From contig CAVVIH010000005.1 in assembly GCA_963748295.1 (NCBI GenBank), forward strand, positions 310,001 through 374,000: 64,000 nucleotides of DNA, in the 5' to 3' direction. Origin of the DNA: CAVVIH01 sp963748295 (GTDB lineage Bacteria; Acidobacteriota; Vicinamibacteria; Vicinamibacterales; 2-12-FULL-66-21). The translations under genes were made by a program, and so were the position numbers. Of this stretch, positions 58,337 through 64,000 are shown piece by piece (within the stretch, counting starts at the first letter, position 1; every line of letters begins with the position of its first letter). The notes under the pieces were generated by a model. The model worked only from the letters and a program-made list of their open reading frames with translations, had not been told where the DNA came from and searched no databases.

Positions 58337-59632
58337 ATGATGGTTCCCGCTGCCGACGTCGAAGCTTCCGTGCCGGCTTTCATCTCGAACTTGATGCTGC
58401 CAAGTGGAACCGGCACGCCTATTGCTGGGCTCGGTCGAGTGCTCTCGTGGCAAATGCTTCGTTCCCGGTTGGGATTCGCGCAGGAGCTGTTCCAGGTCAT
58501 ACGCAGCGAGGCGCCAATCGCGCGCCGCGAGACTGGCAAGGCAATCTGGTCGCAGCTGACGGAGATGATCCGGCTTCGGCAAGGGGTGGGCCGGCTCGAT
58601 CCGGACGAGTACTACCACTACCTCCTCTATGATGACCGGCGCTTCACATGGCAGCAGAAACAGCAGTTCTTCGGCCGCCGGATGGAAAACGGACTCATTC
58701 CGATCCTCATAGAAGAGGGGTGGATCGGTCTCGCCAACGATAAGGCCATTGCGTATGCGTTCCTCCACGGGTCCGGTTTCCCAATCCCGGAGATCTACGC
58801 CGCGTATCATGCGTTTCGCGGTTGCGGCCGCATTCCCGTGCTCCGCACCGCCGCTGCTCTTGCCGACTTCATTCGCACCAACACCCGTCCGTTCGTCGCG
58901 AAACCGATCTTCGGCATTTCGGGCCGTGGCGTCTCGGCCGTGCGCGAGTACGATCAGAACCGCGACGCCGTCGTACTGACCAACGGAACGATCGTCGACC
59001 TGGACACGTTCGTCAGCGGGTTCAACGACCTGCGTATGAAGGGCGGCGTCCTGCTGCAGGAACTGCTGGCACCGCACCCCGACATTCGCCAGCGTTGTGG
59101 AGACCGCATTTGCACCGTCCGGATGATTACCCTCGTCGACCGGAACGGGCCGCGGCTGTTCCGCTCTATCTGGAAAATCGCGACCGGTGCGAGTATGGCC
59201 GACAACTATTGGGTCGCGGGCAATCTCGTCGCGCCGGTCGACCCCAAAACGGGCGTCGTTGGGCGTAGCGGCCGGGGCATCGGTCGCGATTTCCGCTACG
59301 TCGACGAGCATCCGGATACTCGCCAGAAGCTGCCTGGGTTTGAATTGCCGGACTGGCAGACGGCCGTCGCGCTCTGCCTCTCAGCGACGTCCGCGATCCC
59401 ACGATTGCCCATGCAGGCATGGGATATTGCCCTGACCGCGCGCGGACCGCTGTTGCTCGAGGTGAACGTGAACGGGGGCATGCACCTGCCGCAGATGTGC
59501 ACCGGCGAGGGTATATACCGGGGCGAATTCGTCGAATTCCTCAAGGGGTTCGGCTATCCGCCTCGCCATCAGACACCACACGGCCTGCACACCGTGGAGG
59601 CCGCGGCGGGGACAACGACGGCGACGCCGTGA
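58337..59632 (+). CDS. Sugar-transfer-associated ATP-grasp protein, copy 1
   Basis: 431 residues from ATG 58337; upstream in-frame sequence lacks similarity. The ATP-grasp fold is shown by FVAKPIFGISGRGVSAVREY (nucleotide-binding loop), LLQELLAPHPDIRQRCGDRICTVRM, and the metal-binding LLEVNVNGGMHLPQ near the C-terminus. It matches the PF14397 type, found in polysaccharide clusters, where an ATP-grasp ligase is presumed to attach an amino acid or other carboxylate through an acyl-phosphate. Its partner and substrate are unknown. Confidence 0.82.
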   Translation: MMVPAADVEASVPAFISNLMLPSGTGTPIAGLGRVLSWQMLRSRLGFAQELFQVIRSEAPIARRETGKAIWSQLTEMIRLRQGVGRLDPDEYYHYLLYDDRRFTWQQKQQFFGRRMENGLIPILIEEGWIGLANDKAIAYAFLHGSGFPIPEIYAAYHAFRGCGRIPVLRTAAALADFIRTNTRPFVAKPIFGISGRGVSAVREYDQNRDAVVLTNGTIVDLDTFVSGFNDLRMKGGVLLQELLAPHPDIRQRCGDRICTVRMITLVDRNGPRLFRSIWKIATGASMADNYWVAGNLVAPVDPKTGVVGRSGRGIGRDFRYVDEHPDTRQKLPGFELPDWQTAVALCLSATSAIPRLPMQAWDIALTARGPLLLEVNVNGGMHLPQMCTGEGIYRGEFVEFLKGFGYPPRHQTPHGLHTVEAAAGTTTATP

Positions 59633-59648
59633 AGAGTCCGGCGGCGCG

Positions 59649-60719
59649 TCAGAGCACGCCGCACTGCTCGTAGAAGCGGCGGACCTTCGGGTCCGAGAGC
59701 AGGCCGCGCTCCACTTGGTTGACATCGAGGCCCGGTCGCGCATTGCCTTCGAGGATGGTGGGGCTGCCGCCCTCGTCCACGATGACATCCCACCCGATAT
59801 ACCGGTTCGTCGGCAGACTTTTAGCGGCGCGCAGCACGACGTCGCGCAAGCGATCCCAGTGCGGCACGACGGCCCCCTGGATCTCAGCGCCGGTGACCGG
59901 GTGACGCGTGATCCCCCGTAGTTGATTGCCTCGCGCCTTCACGGGGTGGCGACTGCCGGCCCCGAGGATTCCCGTCGCGAGGTCGATGCGCGCTGCGATT
60001 CCCCCGCCCGAGAAGTTGTCTGTCGGCATCGTCTCCGCCGTGCCAATCCGCTGCGCGGCGGCACCCAGAAACGGTTCGAGATCACCAGGTGCCCACATGG
60101 TCAAGGCGCGAATCGTGTTCGAGCTCTCGTGGTAGAGATTCCGCCAGAACGCGCCCTGCTGCACGCGCCGTTCGACGAGCAGGACCTCCCGCCGCCCGCC
60201 CAGACGGAACGGCGTCGTCTCCGTGCCGCGGCGGCGCACCAACGTTCCGTCGCGCACTTCGAGGAGAAACACGCCAATGCCGAAGCGGCCGTTCTGCGGT
60301 TTGAGGATGAACGAGCCTCCCCGCTCGATGAGGTACGGCTCGAGTGCGGGCGCGCGGATATAGGACGAGGACGCCGCAAGCGGATCGAGCAGCGCGTCGT
60401 CGCCGAAGACGACGGCGATGGTTTCCGGTTGCGGGATCCCCTTGCGCGCGAGGATTGCGCGCAGCATGAGCTTGTGATCCAAAAGCTCTGGAAGTGGATT
60501 GATGCGCCCGCAGCGGAACAGCCGCGTGAAGTCGTTCACGTACTCGCGGCGGTCGTTGTCCGGGAACCCATAGAGCGCCTCGGAGAACGACAGGAAGCCG
60601 TGGCGCCAGGCAGTCAGCTTGTGGCGGGGCGGGAACGGCTCGCGCCGCTCGCCCGGCTCGCGTGAGAGCCAGTAGATGGACCGCAGGGATGTGAGCACAC
60701 CCTTGCGAGCTTTTCCCAT
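59649..60719 (-). CDS. Sugar-transfer-associated ATP-grasp protein, copy 2
   Basis: 356 residues from MGKARKGVLTSLRSIYWLS. ATP-grasp landmarks are GSFILKPQNGRFGIGVFLLE, VERRVQQGAFWRNLYHESSN, a central NTIRALTMW strand, GGGIAARIDLATG, and the metal site TILEGNARPGLDVNQ. It is convergent with copy 1 (16 nt between stops) and divergent from the MurL-like gene. The two copies share the fold but little sequence, so they probably add different groups. Confidence 0.82.
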   Translation of the reverse strand: MGKARKGVLTSLRSIYWLSREPGERREPFPPRHKLTAWRHGFLSFSEALYGFPDNDRREYVNDFTRLFRCGRINPLPELLDHKLMLRAILARKGIPQPETIAVVFGDDALLDPLAASSSYIRAPALEPYLIERGGSFILKPQNGRFGIGVFLLEVRDGTLVRRRGTETTPFRLGGRREVLLVERRVQQGAFWRNLYHESSNTIRALTMWAPGDLEPFLGAAAQRIGTAETMPTDNFSGGGIAARIDLATGILGAGSRHPVKARGNQLRGITRHPVTGAEIQGAVVPHWDRLRDVVLRAAKSLPTNRYIGWDVIVDEGGSPTILEGNARPGLDVNQVERGLLSDPKVRRFYEQCGVL

Positions 60720-60810
60720 CAGGCTTTCTCCCGGTTCCCGCAGCCGGGGCCACCCGCTCGATGGTACGGGTTTTGATCCACACTGAGACGGGGCTTTTCG
60801 GACACTCCAC

Positions 60811-62346
60811 ATGCTACAACACCTCCGAGAACTGGATCGCGCGGAGTCGGTGATACGACGATTGAGGAGTGTTCGAAATCTGATCAGGGATCCGCTGCCC
60901 CGTCGGCGCGAACTCGTATTCGAGTCCTATGCGATCACTTACCCCACGCTGGCATTCACGTACAAGGCTCAGGGGAAGCCGTATGTCAGCAGCGTTGATC
61001 TCGGAGGCATCGCCGAGGAAGATCTCGCGACCATCGACGCGAACACCTTTCAGCGGATTGCGACGACCATTGGGATCATGCTGGCCCCGTTTCATTTCCT
61101 GCTCACGGATTTCGCCGCCGTCCGCATGGAATGCGGCGGCGCCATCGACGAGGCGGGCAGACAGTTCTTCGAAGAGGTACTTGAGCGCTGGGCTTGCCGA
61201 ATTCCGTTATCGGCAGGGCCTGGATCCTACCCGCCGGATCGTTTTCACAGCCAACGATGGGACCGCGTCGGCGGAGCCGCCGTCGATCATTCCCACCCTC
61301 GACAAGATTCTGCTGCTGAATGGCGGCGGTAGAGACACCGCCGTCATGGCCGAACTGGCAAAGACCACCGGCCTGCCACTCGGCTGGTGTTCCATCAATG
61401 GGGGAGAGCGTCACCAGCTTCTCGAACGAGCCTCTCACATCTCAGAGAGCTACCCGTTGCGGTTCCGCGTTGATCCCGCCATTCGGCAAGACGGCCGTTA
61501 CAAATGGGGTCACACGCCGTTTGCCGCAGTCTACATGGCCGTCAGTCTGCTGGTCGCGGTGGCGCGCCGATTTCGGTACGTGGCGATTGGGAACGAGTAT
61601 TCCGCAAGCATTGGCAACGTCCGCTACCGCGGCGTCGAGCTGAATCATCAATACTCGAAGTCGTACCGAGTACCGAGACCGCATTCCAGACGTACCTGCA
61701 CACCAGCGTTGCCCGAGGTCTCTGGTACTTCAGCCTGTTGCGGCCCTTCCATGATCTTGGGATTGCCGCCATGGTGAGCCAGATGCCCCCCTACCTCGGT
61801 GCGTTCGTCAGCTGCAACTCGAGGACAGGGGCGACCCACTGGTGCGCCAACTGTCCGAAGTGCGCCTCCACGTTTCTCACCTTGATGCCGTGGAACGAGC
61901 TGGACGCGTTGATTCGCATCTTCGGTGCCAACTTCATCGAGAAGGAAAACATCCGCAAGTACATCCTCGATCTCACGGCGGGAACAGTGAAGCCGTGGGA
62001 GTGCGTCGGGACACGCGAGGAATGCCGGCTTGCTCTGGCGCTGACGCTGAAGCAGCGTCCCCAGCTGGACTTCGATGCGTATCCCCGTCGCAAGGACCTG
62101 GCGGCCGCCTGCGCCGATGTCGATGTCGAGGCCGCCGTCGGTGATCTGGTGGGCAAAGCACAGACGCCCCACAGCATTCCTCGAGCGCTTCTGGCGCCGA
62201 TCGCGTCAGAGGCCGCGAAGCTCACCGGGACTGCGGTTCTGGCCGCGGTTGCGGGTGAAGCCGGAACGCTGGGGGTCGATGACGTGAAGCCCAACGATCT
62301 GTTTCTCGCCGAGCTCGAAGGCGGACGGTCGCGCGCTGGCGCGTGA
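60811..62346 (+). CDS. MurL-like ATP-dependent epimerase / PP-loop-type protein, frame-broken
   Basis: About 510 residues after repair. The central block ILLLNGGGRDTAVMAELA is a PP-loop-like ATP site. It is followed by GNEYSASIGNVRYRG, ELNHQYSKSYE, GLWYFSLLRPFHDLGIA, and Cys motifs in FVSCNSRTGATHWCANCPKC. I recognise this order from MurL, the enzyme that epimerises L-Glu to D-Glu in UDP-MurNAc-L-Ala-L-Glu. The frame breaks at about 61191 and twice around 61663-61672 (extra C in TACCGAG). Whether it serves peptidoglycan or another peptide conjugate is open; the neighbourhood argues for the latter. Confidence 0.65.
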
Positions 62347-62389
62347 TGAAACTTACTTCAACCTTCACGAACTAAACCGATGGAAGATG

Positions 62390-63927
62390 TCAGAGAACGC
62401 GCGCGAACGCCTTGCGATTGTGCTCCAGCGCCCACGGGAAGATGTAGCGGCGCAGGCGGCTCGGAGCCTCCGCGACTCGCCAGATCACGCGAATCAGCGG
62501 CGTGCTGCTGCAGGGCCGGCTTGTACCACGCCGGCGGATCCGCCATGCCCATCGCCCCGAGCGTCTTGCGGACGGTGACCTCGAACTCGTCGAGCTGGTG
62601 GTTGATGACCGGCGGAATCCGTCCGCGCTTGATCCACGCGCCACGGCGATCCCTCAGCCAGGTCGTGTAGTCGGCTCAGCGAATCCGGTGAGAGGAAGTC
62701 CTTGCCTCGCAGCAGCAGCACCCAGGTGGCCTTCTTCTCCATGCCGAACATCTCGCGCGGCACGCCGGCGCTCTCGACGATCCGCCGGCAGATTGGCCGG
62801 CTGTAGTCGCCGGGAATGTCCCACGGCGCCATCTCAGGCAGATTGCTGATGCGATGGATGTCCTTGATCTGCCGGACACCCCAGAACGACACGGGACAGT
62901 GAATCATGCCGGCGCGCAGCCGGTATTCGGTGATGGACAACCCTGACTGGTCGCCGCGGACGATGTTCTCGTCGAGCGCCGAGTGGCAGTCCTTCGCCCA
63001 GATCTTGTCGCCATGGTAGCCGGTCAGCAGCACTTTGCCGGACAGGAGCGATTCGGCGCCGCGGAAGAAGACGTCGCCGCCGTGCGAGTCGGAGGCGATG
63101 AACGGCACTTCCGGCAGCGTGCCCGCCTTCCACGCCATGCGCTCGACGACGACGGGCTCGAGACCGAGCGTGCGCGCCAGCGGTTCACCGCTGTCGTCGA
63201 GGCCGCGGCGAGCCTGATCGAAGCAGAGGACCTGGGTCGCCCCCGCCTGCTTCGCGAGCACGGTGACAGTCGAGGAGTCGTACCCCGACGAAGCGGTGCT
63301 CAGCAGGTCGAATCGCTTGTGCCTCGCGGCCGCCGACGCATTCGCCGCCATCGAGACCATCGACGAGTGCAGGAAGTCGTGATAGCGCTCGTAGGTGCTG
63401 AAGTCGCGCCCGAGTCCCGGCTTGCTGCGCGTTATGAGGCGCGTGCCGTCCCAGACGAGATTGTCGAAATACGTGAGGGTCACCGGACCGGCTGAGGTCG
63501 GGAACAGCCGGCGATACTTCTTCATGCCCCCGACGATCGTGCGGAACAACCAGAAGTAACGTCCCGAGCTCTCGTCGATGTGCGCGTCCGATGCGGCGAC
63601 GAGGCATGTCAGAGAGTTCGACACCCACGTCGCCATCCGGCCGCTCGAGCGACTGAAGCCAATCCACGGTCGAGGCCGACGAGACGAACACGAGCTCGTC
63701 GCCGCGGATTCGTCCACCGCTGCCGGCAACGACGTCCGTTCGATCGAAGTCGCCGGCATCGAAATCACCGGCCCAGGCGGCCTCGGCAAACCAATCGTCT
63801 GTAACCTCGACGCCACTACCGTGGAAGACGGTTACCACATTGTGAGCCCGGCGGCACTGCGCGAGCCAGGCCAGCGCCGGCCACGAGGGCACGGGACGTC
63901 CTCGAATCGCAAAGTTTGGTGAGACAT
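62390..63927 (-). CDS. Asparagine-synthetase-like ATP-pyrophosphatase without a glutaminase Cys, frame-broken
   Basis: The central ATP-pyrophosphatase motif is LLSTASSGYDSSTVTVLAKQ, followed by DDSGEPLARTLG, ASDSHGG and LLTGYHGDKIWAKD, typical of AsnB/beta-lactam synthetase folds. The N-terminal part (RAHNVVTVFHGSG onward) has no Cys at position 2, so it cannot use glutamine in the normal way. The repaired C-terminus reads AWIKRGRIPPVINHQLDEFE and ends RRYIFPWALEHNRKAFARVL. Extra bases lie near 62505, 62680 and 63625, with another possible near 63892, and the start (MSHQTLRFEDV) is inferred. Confidence 0.7.
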
Positions 63928-64000
63928 AAGCCCAGTTGCAAACAGATCAGGTAGCGTGCATACCGTTGCGCGCCCGTTGAACTTCAATCCTCATGCCCGG

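Overview
The window is a high-GC bacterial chromosome segment, about two thirds G+C by eye. It most likely comes from an acidobacterium, with a Vicinamibacteria-like flavour. The support is indirect: a VWFA-related secreted protein of the acidobacterial type, a membrane-bound Ser/Thr kinase with a TPR tail, an ECF sigma/anti-sigma operon with a Gly-rich secreted protein, an SPU-microcompartment-like DeoC/RpiB pair, and a split-type glycyl-tRNA synthetase. No phage, transposase or CRISPR array was seen.

Layout: 1-4 kb holds the tail of a sigma-54 response regulator, an NtrY-like sensor kinase, tryptophan 2,3-dioxygenase and an MscS channel. From 3.9 to 8.1 kb lies a nucleoside/pentose-phosphate salvage block (amidohydrolase-hpt-rpiB-deoC on the minus strand, upp on the plus strand), followed by a citryl-CoA lyase-like gene. 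A 34-nt tandem array and tRNA-Val(CAC) lead into a small accessory patch (DUF3303, VOC). From 10.3 to 18 kb are a DUF2079 membrane protein, a secreted protein, DUF948-like and YtxH membrane proteins, an Mla-type lipid transporter (mlaE-mlaF-mlaD) and uvrB. From 18.1 to 26.2 kb are a VWFA protein, a large outer-membrane protein, a TrkA-N/DHH fusion, a Cys/Met-metabolism PLP enzyme, a patatin-like protein without its serine, and greA. From 26.3 to 31.5 kb are the kinase/TPR protein, a SpoU-type rRNA methylase and rarA. A membrane-anchored trypsin-like protease sits behind a probable c-di-GMP-I riboswitch (31.3-32.6 kb), next to a flotillin/NfeD pair.

From 35 to 46 kb a tight minus-strand run reads mgtE-recO-glyQ-glyS-ppdK-corA-mutL-DUF1579. 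An ECF sigma/anti-sigma/secreted-protein operon follows. A second housekeeping run, hisS-aspS-phoH-ybeY-corC-era, occupies 48.6-55.5 kb, followed by a secreted M20 peptidase. The last 6.7 kb (57.3-64 kb) is the most unusual part. It holds an unrecognised protein, two sugar-transfer-type ATP-grasp proteins, a MurL-like epimerase and an asparagine-synthetase-like protein, which looks like an uncharacterised peptide/glycan-modifying pathway.

Two features run through the window. First, many conserved genes are broken by single extra bases, nearly always +1 and often beside G/C runs. This points to uncorrected sequencing or assembly error rather than real decay, so such genes are annotated as one locus and the break is noted. 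Second, short intergenic arrays with a 7-nt period but different sequences occur at six places, and some of them encode protein termini.
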